From the NCBI GenBank assembly GCA_009774235.1, contig VSNJ01000001.1, forward strand, positions 1-64,000: DNA of 64,000 nucleotides, written 5' to 3'. The DNA comes from Lachnospiraceae bacterium. GTDB lineage: Bacteria > Bacillota > Clostridia > Lachnospirales > Lachnospiraceae. Within the stretch, counting starts at the first letter, position 1. Every line of letters starts with the position of its first letter. The notes under the pieces are model-generated. The model worked only from the letters and a program-made list of their open reading frames with translations, made no database searches and was not told the origin of the DNA. A program made the translations under genes and the position numbers. This document shows positions 1 through 9,640 of the stretch, one piece after another.

Positions 1-65
1 AAGTTTTAATTTTAAGACAGCCTGTTTTGTTTTTATTATAATTATATTGATAAATGTATTTAATC

Positions 66-1067
66 TTAAATATGTTCTAAAAATTTTATAATGTATGACA
101 GTAAATCATCATAATTTTTTCCAGATGCTGTTGGTTTTGCCTGTATTACACATATTATATTTTTATCTGGTATTACAGTAATTCTCTGTCCACCAAAACC
201 ATGCGCAGCATACCAGTTATCACCAAGCCACCAGAACATACCATATTTATTACCCCATTTTGTATTATCTTGTATTTTTTGTCCAAGTATTTTTTCAGAC
301 GGAGTGGTTATTTGTTCTGCCAAATTTTGTGAAATAATCCTGTTTCCATTATATATTCCCCTGTTTAACATTAAAATACCTATTTTTGCCATATCTCTTG
401 CAGATAAATCTGATTTGGCTTCTTCAGCATTGCCATCTGTTCCATTGTAATTATTTCCTGGAATTGTATAGCATACACCATCTGGGGATGTAAACCAGCG
501 GCCGCTTTTTATATTAAGTGGTTTATATAGATATTCATTACAGAAATCATAGGTATTCATTCCTGATGCTTTTTGTATAAGCACTGATGCAAGGAGTACA
601 TCCCATTCTTTATATACAAATACGGTTCCAGGTATATCTTTCATATATATATCAGAAATATATTCTGTTATATTACCAGAGCGCATACATTGGATAATCA
701 TTGGACAGTGGTAATGTATTCCTCCATTCCAGTATATTCCAGATGTCATTGTAAGAAGGTGCTTTATTTTAAGCATTTTATGGTATGGGTGGCAGCTTCC
801 GTCAAATATTGGGATATAGTCTGATACTGGGTCATTAAGACTTTTAATATAACCTTTATCAAGACATATTCCAGCGCATATTGCTATAATGCTTTTCCAG
901 ACAGATTTTAAGTTATTCCTGCTTTCTTTATTAAATTTATTATAATACCGTTCTACAAGTATTTCTTCATTTTTATAAATAAGTACGCTGTTTACCAGGC
1001 GGTAATGCTTTTGGGTAATATAGTTATCAAGTTCATTTATTATATTGTAATCTGTATCTGGTTTCAA
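66..1067 (-). CDS. Serine hydrolase, class C beta-lactamase / D-Ala-D-Ala peptidase fold
   Basis: This is a 333-residue cytoplasmic-looking protein with no signal peptide. It has the penicillin-binding/class C beta-lactamase fold signature: an SxxK motif (SVWK, residues 55-58) and a C-terminal HGFGGQ segment in the place of the KTG/HxG triad element. The usual YxN is not clean (YKEWD in that region), so the catalytic set is atypical. Translation starts at a TTG codon that overlaps the stop of the upstream UvrA-like gene as TTGA. Its GGAGG ribosome site lies inside the end of that gene, so the two are very probably translationally coupled. The family hydrolyses esters, amides or D-amino peptides. 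The substrate cannot be told from sequence, and without a signal peptide a true periplasmic-type beta-lactamase role is unlikely. Confidence 0.75.
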   Translation of the reverse strand: MKPDTDYNIINELDNYITQKHYRLVNSVLIYKNEEILVERYYNKFNKESRNNLKSVWKSIIAICAGICLDKGYIKSLNDPVSDYIPIFDGSCHPYHKMLKIKHLLTMTSGIYWNGGIHYHCPMIIQCMRSGNITEYISDIYMKDIPGTVFVYKEWDVLLASVLIQKASGMNTYDFCNEYLYKPLNIKSGRWFTSPDGVCYTIPGNNYNGTDGNAEEAKSDLSARDMAKIGILMLNRGIYNGNRIISQNLAEQITTPSEKILGQKIQDNTKWGNKYGMFWWLGDNWYAAHGFGGQRITVIPDKNIICVIQAKPTASGKNYDDLLSYIIKFLEHI

Positions 1068-3439
1068 AAAAGGTATCCTCCAATTATTGAATTTTTATTA
1101 TTCTTTAGTTCTGATGGTGTGCCTGTTGCAATAATATTGCCCCCGTCAGAGCCGCCACCTCTTCCTAATTCAATAATATAATCACAATTTGACAGTACAT
1201 ATGGGTCATGTTCTGTAATAATTACGGAATTACCAGTATCAACAAGTTCTTGTAATAAGTCCATTAATTTCTGGCTATCATAAAATGACAGGCCTGTTGT
1301 GGGTTCATCAAGAATATATAATATATCTTTAGAATTTCTTCCTTTGCTTAATTCTTTGGCAAGTTTAATCCTTTGGCTTTCACCTCCAGAAATTGTAGGG
1401 GTTTTTTGTCCGAGAGTAATATATCCCATACCAACACGCTGCATTGTTTTTAATATATTGCAGATAATTTTGTCTTTGCCTTCAAAAAATACGGCTGCTT
1501 CATCTATTGTCATATCAAGTATATTTTTAATATTTTTACCATCAAGTTCTACTTCCATTGTTTCTGGAAGAAAGCCTGTACCACCACAGGCTTCGCAATT
1601 AATTTCTATATAGTTGCCCATTCCAATATGGTATTTAATAATTCCTTGTCCATGACATACACGGCAGCCACCTTCAGAATTAACTGAAAACATTCCAATA
1701 GAATATCCATAATCTTTTGCAGTTTGTGTTGCTGCAAAAAGTTCACGTACCCTGTCATAAATGCCTGTATAAGTAGCAGGACATGAAGTAACAGACATGC
1801 CTATTGGTTTCTGGTCTATTACTATACATTTTTTAATATTTGAAGTACCATATAATTCTACATTGCAGTTTATTTCATATAAATCTTCTGTTATACATTT
1901 ATTTTTAAGCATTTCTTTAATTTTAGGAACAAGCGTGTCTGATATAAGGCTTGATTTGCCACTGCCTGAAACACCTGCTATTCCTGTCATTACTCCAAGA
2001 GGGATATGTACAGTTACATTTTTTAGGTTATGTATATCTGCTCCTGTTATAATAAGTTCTTTATCTGTAATCTGTCTTGTAACTGGTTTTATATTAAATG
2101 TACTTCTATCTGCAATAAATGGCGAGGTTTTTGAATTTTTGCATTTTAAAAATTCACTATATACACCTTCAAAAATTTTTTCACCGCCCATTGTGCCTGC
2201 ACCTGGTCCCATGTCAATAATATAACCAGCATTATTAATGAAGTTGGCATCATGTTCTACTGCAATTACTGTATTTCCACGTTCTACAAGATTATTTATA
2301 ATTGAAATTAACTTATCTTTCTCAAGTTCATGGAGTCCTATTGTAGGTTCATCAAATACAAATATTATACTATCCATTTCCGCAATAATATAACTTGCAA
2401 GGAACAGTCTTTGTATTTCACCTCCTGATAGTGTTGGTACAGGTCTTGAAAGAGCAAGGTGGTATAATCCTACATCTGACATACATCTTAATTTTGTATA
2501 TATTTCTTTTGCAAGAATATTATTGGTGTTTTCTGCATAGTTTTCAAGAAATTCAAGAAGTTCATTTATATACATATTTTCAAGTTCTGATATGTTTTTT
2601 CCATTTATTGTTGTATACATTCCCTGTATTCCAAGTCCAGTACCTTTGCATTTTGGACATATGGATTCTTCTGCATATGCTTGCGAAAATGTGAAAAGTT
2701 TCTGGCGTTCTGAAATTTTTTTAGTATTATTTAATTTTTCAAATGTGTTGTCTTCTGTTGGTGCGTAAGAGTTTACTCCTTTAAATTTAGTTTTAGGTGA
2801 ACCATATTTTAATGCAATAAACTGTTCTTCTGTTAAATCTTTTAGTTTAACATTAAGTGACAACTTGAATGATTTAAGATAATCATTAATTTTAGTGTGC
2901 CATGAATTAATAATTGTAAACTTGCCTTCAAGAAGTTCTCCTATTGTCTGGTTAATATCTCCATATATTTTATCTTCATATACAATCCGTGTATATCCTT
3001 TTCCAATACACCTGGCGCACATTCCTCTTGCGGAGTTTCTTTGGAACATTTCCATAGATAAGGGGAAATTGTCATTATATTTTGGGTCTCTTTTGCCATA
3101 ACTTGTAAAAAGCATTGCAAGTAAAGCACTTAATTTTGTACGTGTTCCTACAGTGCTTCTTGGGTTTGACTGGCGTATAGTGCGTTGTTCAACTGCTACA
3201 GTTGGAGACAGGCCTGTGATTGTGTCAAAAGATGGTACACTATCTGCTCCAAATTGTGTGTCAGAAAACATAAGATATCTGCGCTTGCCTTCTTCATATA
3301 AAGTGTCAAATGCAAGGCTTGATTTGCCACTGCCTGAAACACCTGTTATGACAGTAAGTTTTTCTTTTGGAATTGTAACATCAATGTTTTTTAAATTGTG
3401 GATATGCGCATTTCTAATATTAATAGTATTATTTTTCAT
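1064..3439 (-). CDS. UvrA paralogue (short excinuclease-ABC-subunit-A-like ATPase)
   Basis: This 791-residue tandem ABC ATPase has the UvrA layout. The first Walker A is GVSGSGKSS (residues 33-41). CxxC zinc modules follow (CARC; CPKC with GTG), then the signature LSGGEIQRL and Walker B FVFDEPTIGLH. The second half has another GVSGSGKSS, a CRVC...CEAC zinc module, ISGGESQR and YILDEPTTGLS. It is about 150 residues shorter than housekeeping UvrA (about 940), with the loss mainly in the UvrB-binding/insertion region. This is typical of the UvrA2 and drug-resistance UvrA-like subgroup (for example Streptomyces DrrC-type proteins). It is therefore probably not the repair UvrA; no uvrB or uvrC lies nearby. 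It sits between a CPBP protein and a serine hydrolase in one transcription unit, which suggests a protection or resistance role. That role is an inference. Confidence 0.85.
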   Translation of the reverse strand: MKNNTINIRNAHIHNLKNIDVTIPKEKLTVITGVSGSGKSSLAFDTLYEEGKRRYLMFSDTQFGADSVPSFDTITGLSPTVAVEQRTIRQSNPRSTVGTRTKLSALLAMLFTSYGKRDPKYNDNFPLSMEMFQRNSARGMCARCIGKGYTRIVYEDKIYGDINQTIGELLEGKFTIINSWHTKINDYLKSFKLSLNVKLKDLTEEQFIALKYGSPKTKFKGVNSYAPTEDNTFEKLNNTKKISERQKLFTFSQAYAEESICPKCKGTGLGIQGMYTTINGKNISELENMYINELLEFLENYAENTNNILAKEIYTKLRCMSDVGLYHLALSRPVPTLSGGEIQRLFLASYIIAEMDSIIFVFDEPTIGLHELEKDKLISIINNLVERGNTVIAVEHDANFINNAGYIIDMGPGAGTMGGEKIFEGVYSEFLKCKNSKTSPFIADRSTFNIKPVTRQITDKELIITGADIHNLKNVTVHIPLGVMTGIAGVSGSGKSSLISDTLVPKIKEMLKNKCITEDLYEINCNVELYGTSNIKKCIVIDQKPIGMSVTSCPATYTGIYDRVRELFAATQTAKDYGYSIGMFSVNSEGGCRVCHGQGIIKYHIGMGNYIEINCEACGGTGFLPETMEVELDGKNIKNILDMTIDEAAVFFEGKDKIICNILKTMQRVGMGYITLGQKTPTISGGESQRIKLAKELSKGRNSKDILYILDEPTTGLSFYDSQKLMDLLQELVDTGNSVIITEHDPYVLSNCDYIIELGRGGGSDGGNIIATGTPSELKNNKNSIIGGYLF

Positions 3440-3496
3440 ATTTCTACCTATAATGTGTTTGAAAATTTAAACATGTGAAAATAGTTTTATTAAATT

Positions 3497-4315
3497 TTAA
3501 AAACCAGCAACAAACCTGGCAAAATCTATAAACCAGTGCATACCTATTGCCATTTGTAAGTTCTTTCTTTTCATTAATAATGCCATAGGTAAGCCAAAAA
3601 GTAAACCATTTAATATACACATCACAACTGCCAATCCAGGTGATTCTATAAATAAATCAGGATAATGAAGCAGTTCATGTGGAATTATCATTAATGTATA
3701 AATGTATATATTAAAAAAACGTTTTTCTACTTTTCCATAAAGCTGGCAGCAGGCATATGCCAGTAGAAAGAAACGGAATATTACTTCCTCAGCTATTGCA
3801 GGTTTTAATGCAAAAGCAGCAGAACTTAAAATATTTCTAATATTTATCTGGTGGCTTAATGAAAAATATAATATATTTAAAAATGCCAGTGGAATAGCAA
3901 TAACTGCACCAAGACAAAAATACCAGATGCTCTTTGTAATGCCTGTATGAATAGAAATGTTTTCAATATCTGCAAGTTCATATAACCTGCAGGCAGCATA
4001 AAAAGTAACCATTACACAAACACTTGTTATGATAATGTCTGCTGTTCTGGGGTCACGTAATAGTGATACGAGACATATTGTGCCAAGAAGCATGGCTATA
4101 ACTGCTTGTTTCCAATGGAAGCTCTTTGTTTTGATAATGTAGTAAAGTGCTAGTAACAAAACCAGAATCTCTGTCCAGTTCCAAATTCTGGACATATAAT
4201 TATGATAATGAGGAGTGGCTTCTATAGGTAATAATATTCCAATTATGTAAAGTAGTATAAAAATGCCAAAAGAAATAAAACATTTCCAGCAGACAGAATA
4301 TTTTTCATTTTTCAT
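3497..4315 (-). CDS. CPBP-family intramembrane metalloprotease-like protein
   Basis: This is a 272-residue polytopic membrane protein with about eight hydrophobic segments. It shows the three CPBP (Abi/Rce1) signatures in order: AEEVIFRFF (the EExxxR motif), a central PHELLHY carrying the first histidine, and GMHWFIDF (HxxxD-type) near the C-terminus. In the family these residues form the metal-binding intramembrane protease site, which acts in prenyl-protein processing, bacteriocin self-immunity or membrane-protein cleavage. The start is placed at ATG 4,315 because a GGAGG lies six bases before it; the in-frame ATG four codons upstream is part of that ribosome site. It is the first gene of a probable operon with the UvrA paralogue (57-base gap) and the serine hydrolase. 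Immunity or self-protection is a reasonable but unproven reading. Confidence 0.75.
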   Translation of the reverse strand: MKNEKYSVCWKCFISFGIFILLYIIGILLPIEATPHYHNYMSRIWNWTEILVLLLALYYIIKTKSFHWKQAVIAMLLGTICLVSLLRDPRTADIIITSVCVMVTFYAACRLYELADIENISIHTGITKSIWYFCLGAVIAIPLAFLNILYFSLSHQINIRNILSSAAFALKPAIAEEVIFRFFLLAYACCQLYGKVEKRFFNIYIYTLMIIPHELLHYPDLFIESPGLAVVMCILNGLLFGLPMALLMKRKNLQMAIGMHWFIDFARFVAGF

Positions 4316-4393
4316 ATGTACCTCCATAAGTAATGTTTTATAATTTACTTATTTGTTATTTGCAATGCATATTTAATAATTATAAATAATATA

Positions 4394-4423
4394 ATTTTAT
4401 CATAGCTGACCATATAATTTCAA
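4394..4423 (-). promoter_or_regulatory. Possible SigA promoter for the CPBP-UvrA-like-hydrolase operon
   Basis: On the minus strand, TTGAAA (4,418-4,423) and TAAAAT (4,394-4,399) are separated by 18 bases. They lie about 80 bases upstream of the CPBP start codon. The spacing is slightly long and the surrounding DNA is AT-rich, so a chance match is possible. Confidence 0.3.
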
Positions 4424-4437
4424 TAAATATTGTTTTT

Positions 4438-4685
4438 GAGTTTCCCCATTTTTTAAATTATACAAAAATTATATTACTCTGGCAAATTCCAAATGTTTTA
4501 ACAAAAGGCAGCTGTTATGGGAGCGTTGGTGCTTAAATCTGGTTTTTTCAGATTTTATGCACCACTGCGCATCCAATACAAGCGAAATGCGGCAAAGCCA
4601 TGTTTGCAACATGGCTTTTGGGTGGTAAAACTTTGGAACTGCCAGAGCCAAAATACCTGTATATTAAAAAAATGGGGAAATTCAA
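4438..4685. repeat. Long inverted-repeat (hairpin/MITE-like) intergenic element, copy A
   Basis: The element is bounded by imperfect inverted repeats of about 65 bases. The left end begins gagtttccccattttttaa and the right end is its complement, ending ttaaaaaaatggggaaattc. The inner parts of the arms also pair (tctggcaaattccaaa with its counterpart near 4,633-4,648). The centre holds a second hairpin (aagccatgtttgcaacatggctt). A 52-base core at 4,529-4,580 is clearly related to the reverse complement of 38,180-38,231. No protein is encoded, so this is a non-autonomous mobile element or a structured RNA. It fills the gap between the divergent genes at 4,315 and 4,810. Confidence 0.7.
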
Positions 4686-4809
4686 AATATTTTTGGATTT
4701 TGTTATAAAATAACATTAAAAGTAATAATTAATTTAAGGAATATTGCAGTGGAATACAGAATATAGTGTATAAATGAATTTTAGTAAATTTACATAGGTG
4801 GAGGGTGTT

Positions 4810-5256
4810 ATGTCAAGAACCAGGATAGTAATATTACAGATGAGGGAGATTATATATACAGCAGTATTTGTTGGCCTTGGCATATTACTGCTTATAATAT
4901 TGTTTTTTATGTTTTGGCCAGATGGTAAGGATGAAAATAAGGAACAAGCTGATAATGGAAAGACAGCTGTTTATGAAGCAGGTGTTTATAGTAAACAAAT
5001 GACAGTAGGAGATAGCGTTATAAATTTACAGGTAGTTCTTGATGAGGAACAGGTTAAGTCTGTAGAAATGATAAACCTGGATGATACAGTATCTGCAATG
5101 TACCCTCTTATGAAACCTTCTGTAGAGTCTATTTCTAACCAGCTTGCTTCTGGTGTGTCGTTAGATGAGGTAGTGTTGTCCGATGAAGGCCAATATACAG
5201 AAAAGATGATTTTAAATGAGGTTGATAGTGTCCTGGATGAACACAAAGCAAAATAA
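4810..5256 (+). CDS. Membrane-anchored small protein, possible FMN-binding-domain relative
   Basis: This is a 148-residue protein with one N-terminal membrane segment (about residues 13-36, very hydrophobic, ending FFMFWPDG). A soluble outer domain of about 105 residues, rich in acidic residues, follows. The start is ATG 4,810, preceded by GGTGGAGGG; an in-frame GTG at 4,798 lies within that ribosome site. The beta-rich pattern (EAGVYSKQMTVGDS, INLQVVLDEEQVKSVEMI) resembles the opening of the FMN_bind domain, where 'G.Y...' is followed by a short strand and 'v..V.v'. The flavin-attachment SGAT threonine motif is absent, so the similarity may be only to the fold. The gene stands alone and is followed directly by a terminator. 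The function is not known. Confidence 0.7.
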   Translation: MSRTRIVILQMREIIYTAVFVGLGILLLIILFFMFWPDGKDENKEQADNGKTAVYEAGVYSKQMTVGDSVINLQVVLDEEQVKSVEMINLDDTVSAMYPLMKPSVESISNQLASGVSLDEVVLSDEGQYTEKMILNEVDSVLDEHKAK

Positions 5257-5265
5257 TTTATGTTG

Positions 5266-5295
5266 ATGGCAGGGGATTCCCCTGTCATTTTTATT
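5266..5295 (+). terminator. Intrinsic terminator after the small membrane protein gene
   Basis: An 11-bp stem (atggcagggga paired with tcccctgtcat, including one G-U pair) is followed by a T-rich run (tttttatt) ten bases after the stop codon. Confidence 0.85.
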
Positions 5296-5548
5296 GATAA
5301 AAGCTTAAAGTCATTGAATATAAATAACGGATATGTTATATTAAGAATATAATTTTGAAATCCATTTGTAAGAAAAAGTATTAATTTGTTATTTAACCTA
5401 ATAAAGGAAGCCCTTGTTTATATGTTGCAGAAATATAAGTGATGAGTGGGAACTTCTTGTTTACAAAAGGGTCTGGAATGGAACTGCCATAAGGCATCAG
5501 AAAAAAAGTACTGTATTTAGATAATAAATAATTTATGGAGGTAATATT

Positions 5549-6034
5549 ATGTCAGATATGTTGGTTAAATTATATAATATTCCTAATTCGTATGATATAG
5601 AAAAAAAGTTGTTGGAAGAGGATATTAGAATAAAAAAAGCGTTATCACCTGACAGAAGTAAGATAACAAGTTTCTCAAAAACATGTGCAAAAGAAGATTA
5701 TTCAGATGAAGTAAATGCTGCTTTTTCTAATAACCCTATAACTTGTTATATAGCAACTAAGGAAAAGAAAATAATTGGTTTTGCATGTTATGAAGCAACT
5801 GCCAAAAATTTTTTTGGACCTATGGCTGTGTTAGAAAATGAAAGGAAAAATGGAATAGGAAAAGCATTGTTATTAAAATCTTTGGAATCAATGCGGGAGC
5901 TTGGATATGCATATGCTATTATAGGATGGCCTGCAAATTCTGCTATTGGTTTTTATAAGAAATGTGCAGGAGCAATTATGATTGATGAAAAATCTTCGGG
6001 AATATATAAAAGAATGATTGAAATTGATGAGTAA
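5549..6034 (+). CDS. GNAT-family N-acetyltransferase
   Basis: This 161-residue protein carries the GNAT acetyl-CoA-binding motif A, ERKNGIGKALLLKSLESM (R-x-x-G-x-G), at about residues 112-129. It is preceded by the beta-strand segment FFGPMAVLENE and followed by motif B-like IIGWPANSAIGFYKKCAGA. GNAT enzymes transfer an acetyl group from acetyl-CoA to an amine of a small molecule or protein; the acceptor cannot be read from sequence. The start has a strong TGGAGG eight bases upstream. About 250 bases of mostly unremarkable AT-rich DNA precede the gene, and addB follows about 100 bases later with its own ribosome site. Confidence 0.85.
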   Translation: MSDMLVKLYNIPNSYDIEKKLLEEDIRIKKALSPDRSKITSFSKTCAKEDYSDEVNAAFSNNPITCYIATKEKKIIGFACYEATAKNFFGPMAVLENERKNGIGKALLLKSLESMRELGYAYAIIGWPANSAIGFYKKCAGAIMIDEKSSGIYKRMIEIDE

Positions 6035-6130
6035 ATTTAGTTTTATGAAATTGTAATAGCTATATAATTTATATAATATTCAATTTTTAAATATACAATA
6101 ACTGGTTATATTGTTATTAAGGAGAGCAGA

Positions 6131-9100
6131 ATGTCATTACAGTTAATTTTGGGAGGTTCAGGCAGGGGCAAGACACATTTTATACAGCATATGGTTACAA
6201 AGGAAGCTTTTGAAAACCCTGGTAAGGAATATATAATAATAGTACCTGAACAGTTTACAATGCAGACACAAAAGGAATTAATACAATTAAGCCCATTTAA
6301 GGGCATTATGAATATAGATGTACAAAGTTTTGTCAGGCTTGCTTTCAGGATTTTTACTGAACTTGGGGCAGGTAATGAACCTGTACTTGATGATATGGGA
6401 AAGACTATGATACTTAAGAAAGTATTGCTTGATAAGCAGGATGAACTTGGATATTTTGGCAGGAATATACATAAAAAAGGTTATATTGCAGAGATAAAGT
6501 CTTTTCTGTCAGAGCTTGTGCAGTATGGCATTGATGATGAAATGCTTGGAAAAATGATTAACAGTTCTTTGAAAAAGCCTGCACTTAGAAGGAAACTTGA
6601 AGATATGTCTGTTGCATACAGGGCATTTCTGGATTATATAAATAATAATTATATTACTTCTGAAGAGGTTATAACTGTACTTTCAGAAATTGTAAACAGG
6701 TCAGAAATTATTAAAGGAAGTATAATATGTCTTGATGGTTTTACAGGTTTTACACCATTACAGTATATGCTTCTGGCGGAATTAATGAAGACTGCAGAAA
6801 AGGTGTTTGTGACAGTGGCAATAGATGACAGGGAGCCCGTTACAAGCCTTGGTGCGAAACACCGTCTTTTCCATATGAGCAGGAAGACTATATGTAAGCT
6901 TAGGGATATTGCATATGAAAATAAAATTGAGGTATGTGATGATATCTGGACGAGTAAAAAGGATGAAAAAAGCAGATTTGCAAATGCACCATCATTGTCT
7001 GCACTTGAAAAGAATCTTTTCAGGTATCCGCTGGTTAAATATAATAATCCAGAGGAAATTTCAATCCATCTGTTAAAACAGCCAGGTGATGAGGTTTCAT
7101 ATATTATACAGGAAATAAAACATCTGCTTAGGGAAGATGAATGCAGGTACAGGGATATAGCTATAATAGCTGGTGATTTACAGACATATGGTATAATTAT
7201 TGATAATGAAATGAAACAGGCAGGTTTTCCTTGCTTTATTGACCAGAAGAAAAGTGTGCTTACAAATCCTTTTGTTGAAATGATAGATGTTATACTTGAT
7301 ATTTTTATAAAAGATTTTGCTTATAAAGATGTAATGAGATATATTAAAGGAAGTTTTGCAGGAATTACTAAAGAACAGTCTGATATTACAGATAATTTTA
7401 TACTTGCAACAGGTATAAGAGGACATAAGAAGTGGAATAAAGAGTGGGAAAGTGGGTATATATACCAGAGACGTACTGAGGAGTCAAAGAAATATGCAGA
7501 TGAAGTTTTAAATATTGTGCGTGAAAAAATAACTGGATTATTAATGCCTGTTTATAAAGAAGTTATACCAGGAAAACATACAGTAAGACATTATGCAGAA
7601 GTTTTATGCAGATTTTTTGATGAACAGGATTTTTACAGGATTATTATGGAAAGAGCGGCTTTATTTACTGAAAAAGGTGAACTTGGGCTTGCTGCTGAGT
7701 ATGAACAGATTTATGGAATTGTATTATCTGTATTGGACAGGCTTGTAGAACTTCTTGGTGATGAGAAAATGAGGCTTTCTGAATTTAAAGAACTGCTTGA
7801 CACAGGGTTTTCGGAAGCCAGGATAGGGCTTATACCTCCTGGCACAGACCAGATTGTTGCAGGTGATATATCAAGGACACGTATTTCTGGTATTAAGTAT
7901 TTATTTTTTATTGGTGTTAATGATATAAATATACCTAAAGGAAGTGGTAGCGGAGGTATATTGTCTGATTCAGAGAGAAGTTTTCTTTCTGATGGAAAGT
8001 TTGAAATAGCTCCAACATCAAGGGAACTGGTTTACCAGGAACAGTTTTATCTTTATCTTAATATGACAAAACCTTCAAGACATCTCTATATTACATATTG
8101 TGAAACAGGCAATGATGGAAGGGCACAGAACCCGTCATATATAATAGAGAGGTTTATAAAAATGTTTCCTGGACTTAATGTGGAGATGGAGGAAACAAGA
8201 AAAGATGCAGAACATATTTTGTCAAATGATATGGGGTTAAAGTATCTTATAGACGGGCTTAGAAAAGCTGATTACAGCAGTACACAGTGGTCTGAACTTT
8301 ATAAGTTTTATATTGGAAGTGATGTTTATAATGAAATACTTGGCCAACTGGTTAATGCATCATTTTACAGGGAAGTGAAAAGTAAAATTTCGGAAAGGGC
8401 CGCCAGGGCACTTTACCATGATGTGTTCCGTGGAAGCACTTCGCAGCTTGAACGTTATGCCGCCTGTGCATTTTCGTATTTTGCACAGTATGGGCTTAAA
8501 CTTGAAGAAAGGGCAGAACATAAAGTAGAATTTTTTGATATAGGAAATATTGTACATGAGGCTTTACAGAAATATACTGAAAAACTGCTTAAAAATAAAA
8601 AGCAGTGGTGGGAATTGACAGAAGAAGAACAACATATACAGGCAGATGAGTGTCTGGATGAAGTTGTAAGCAAATATAAAAATAGCCTTATGTATGAAAC
8701 GGAGAGGGATACTTATATGGTAAAGAGGCTGAGAAAGCTTCTTATAAGGACTGTATGGGCTGTAACAGAACAGATGAAGCTGGGTAAATTTGATACTATA
8801 GAAAGTGAATTTTCTTTTGATATAACAGAGGATAACAGTAGTATTAATGAAAATAAAGAAAATATGATTCATCTTATAGGCCGTATAGACAGAATTGATG
8901 AGTATAAAGATGATAAATGTACTTATGTAAAAATTGTTGATTATAAAACTGGAAAGAAAGACCTGTCACTTTCAGACCTTTATTATGGTCTTCAGATGCA
9001 GCTTGTTATTTACTTAAAGGCAGCAATGGATGCCAAGAAAGAAGAAAAGATTGTGATACCAGCAGGTGTGCTTTATTATAATATTGCCAATCCTGTACTG

Positions 9101-9550
9101 GAGGGAAAGTATGATAAAGACCAGATTAATAATGAAATGTTAAAAAGCCTTAAAATGAGGGGTATAGTAAATGAGGATGACCCTGTACTTCCTTTACTTG
9201 ATGCTAACTTTGAAGCAGAGCCAGGGGTTTTGCCAGCTATGGTTTCATCAGTAGTTGCACCATTTGCCACTGATAAAGATGGTAAACTTAAAAAGGTGTC
9301 ACAGGCAATTACAACAAAAGATTTTGATAATATTATATCATATACACAGAAAAATATTGCTGGGATGAGCAAAGAAATTATGGATGGAAAAACGGAAGTA
9401 AACCCATACAGGAAAAATGACGCAGAAGGAAAAACAGCATGTGATTATTGTGGATACAGGGGAATATGCAGGTTTGATGTGAGGATACCAGGTAATAATT
9501 ACCGTGTACTTAACAAACTTAGTGATGATGATGTACTGAACAGGATATAA
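6131..9550 (+). CDS. addB: AddB, ATP-dependent helicase/nuclease subunit B
   Basis: At 1,139 residues this matches AddB (RexB) length. It begins with a P-loop, GGSGRGKTH (about residues 8-16), followed by a degenerate UvrD-like helicase body. The C-terminal RecB-type nuclease domain shows DYKTGKKDL (catalytic D...K region) after GRIDRIDEY. The four-cysteine iron-sulfur set is visible: one cysteine in YAACAFSYFA before the nuclease core and three in CDYCGYRGIC near the end. With AddA it forms the heterodimeric helicase-nuclease that processes DNA double-strand ends and loads RecA in Firmicutes. A GGAGAG ribosome site precedes the ATG. In most relatives addA follows immediately; here an oppositely oriented acetyltransferase gene lies between them. 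Confidence 0.97.
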   Translation: MSLQLILGGSGRGKTHFIQHMVTKEAFENPGKEYIIIVPEQFTMQTQKELIQLSPFKGIMNIDVQSFVRLAFRIFTELGAGNEPVLDDMGKTMILKKVLLDKQDELGYFGRNIHKKGYIAEIKSFLSELVQYGIDDEMLGKMINSSLKKPALRRKLEDMSVAYRAFLDYINNNYITSEEVITVLSEIVNRSEIIKGSIICLDGFTGFTPLQYMLLAELMKTAEKVFVTVAIDDREPVTSLGAKHRLFHMSRKTICKLRDIAYENKIEVCDDIWTSKKDEKSRFANAPSLSALEKNLFRYPLVKYNNPEEISIHLLKQPGDEVSYIIQEIKHLLREDECRYRDIAIIAGDLQTYGIIIDNEMKQAGFPCFIDQKKSVLTNPFVEMIDVILDIFIKDFAYKDVMRYIKGSFAGITKEQSDITDNFILATGIRGHKKWNKEWESGYIYQRRTEESKKYADEVLNIVREKITGLLMPVYKEVIPGKHTVRHYAEVLCRFFDEQDFYRIIMERAALFTEKGELGLAAEYEQIYGIVLSVLDRLVELLGDEKMRLSEFKELLDTGFSEARIGLIPPGTDQIVAGDISRTRISGIKYLFFIGVNDINIPKGSGSGGILSDSERSFLSDGKFEIAPTSRELVYQEQFYLYLNMTKPSRHLYITYCETGNDGRAQNPSYIIERFIKMFPGLNVEMEETRKDAEHILSNDMGLKYLIDGLRKADYSSTQWSELYKFYIGSDVYNEILGQLVNASFYREVKSKISERAARALYHDVFRGSTSQLERYAACAFSYFAQYGLKLEERAEHKVEFFDIGNIVHEALQKYTEKLLKNKKQWWELTEEEQHIQADECLDEVVSKYKNSLMYETERDTYMVKRLRKLLIRTVWAVTEQMKLGKFDTIESEFSFDITEDNSSINENKENMIHLIGRIDRIDEYKDDKCTYVKIVDYKTGKKDLSLSDLYYGLQMQLVIYLKAAMDAKKEEKIVIPAGVLYYNIANPVLEGKYDKDQINNEMLKSLKMRGIVNEDDPVLPLLDANFEAEPGVLPAMVSSVVAPFATDKDGKLKKVSQAITTKDFDNIISYTQKNIAGMSKEIMDGKTEVNPYRKNDAEGKTACDYCGYRGICRFDVRIPGNNYRVLNKLSDDDVLNRI

Positions 9551-9555
9551 TATAA

Positions 9556-9634
9556 AACAGCTGCTATTATTATAATGTGTTCTTATTGTATTCTGGATAT
9601 ACAATAAGAAGATTATAATGTGGCAGCTGTTAAT
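9556..9634. terminator. Long bidirectional hairpin between convergent addB and the acetyltransferase
   Basis: An imperfect stem of about 35 bases has arms starting aacagctgc and ending ggcagctgtt, with an inner paired segment (ttcttattgtat with atacaataagaa) and a six-base loop. T-rich sequence lies on both sides. It separates the ends of two convergent genes and should act as a terminator in both directions. Confidence 0.75.
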
Positions 9635-9640
9635 ATTTTA

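Noticed and set aside
1064..3439. Housekeeping uvrA
   Set aside because: The protein is about 150 residues too short and is embedded in an unrelated operon without uvrB. It fits the paralogue subgroup better.
4438..4685. Known riboswitch or T-box
   Set aside because: No match to a riboswitch or T-box consensus that I can recognise (no T-box sequence, no thiamine or cobalamin box), and it lacks a downstream gene at the right distance. The inverted-repeat ends fit a repeat element better.
5400..5520. Third copy of the long-hairpin element
   Set aside because: There are only short chance complementarities (cccttgttta against acaaaaggg) and no match to the 52-base core shared by the two real copies.
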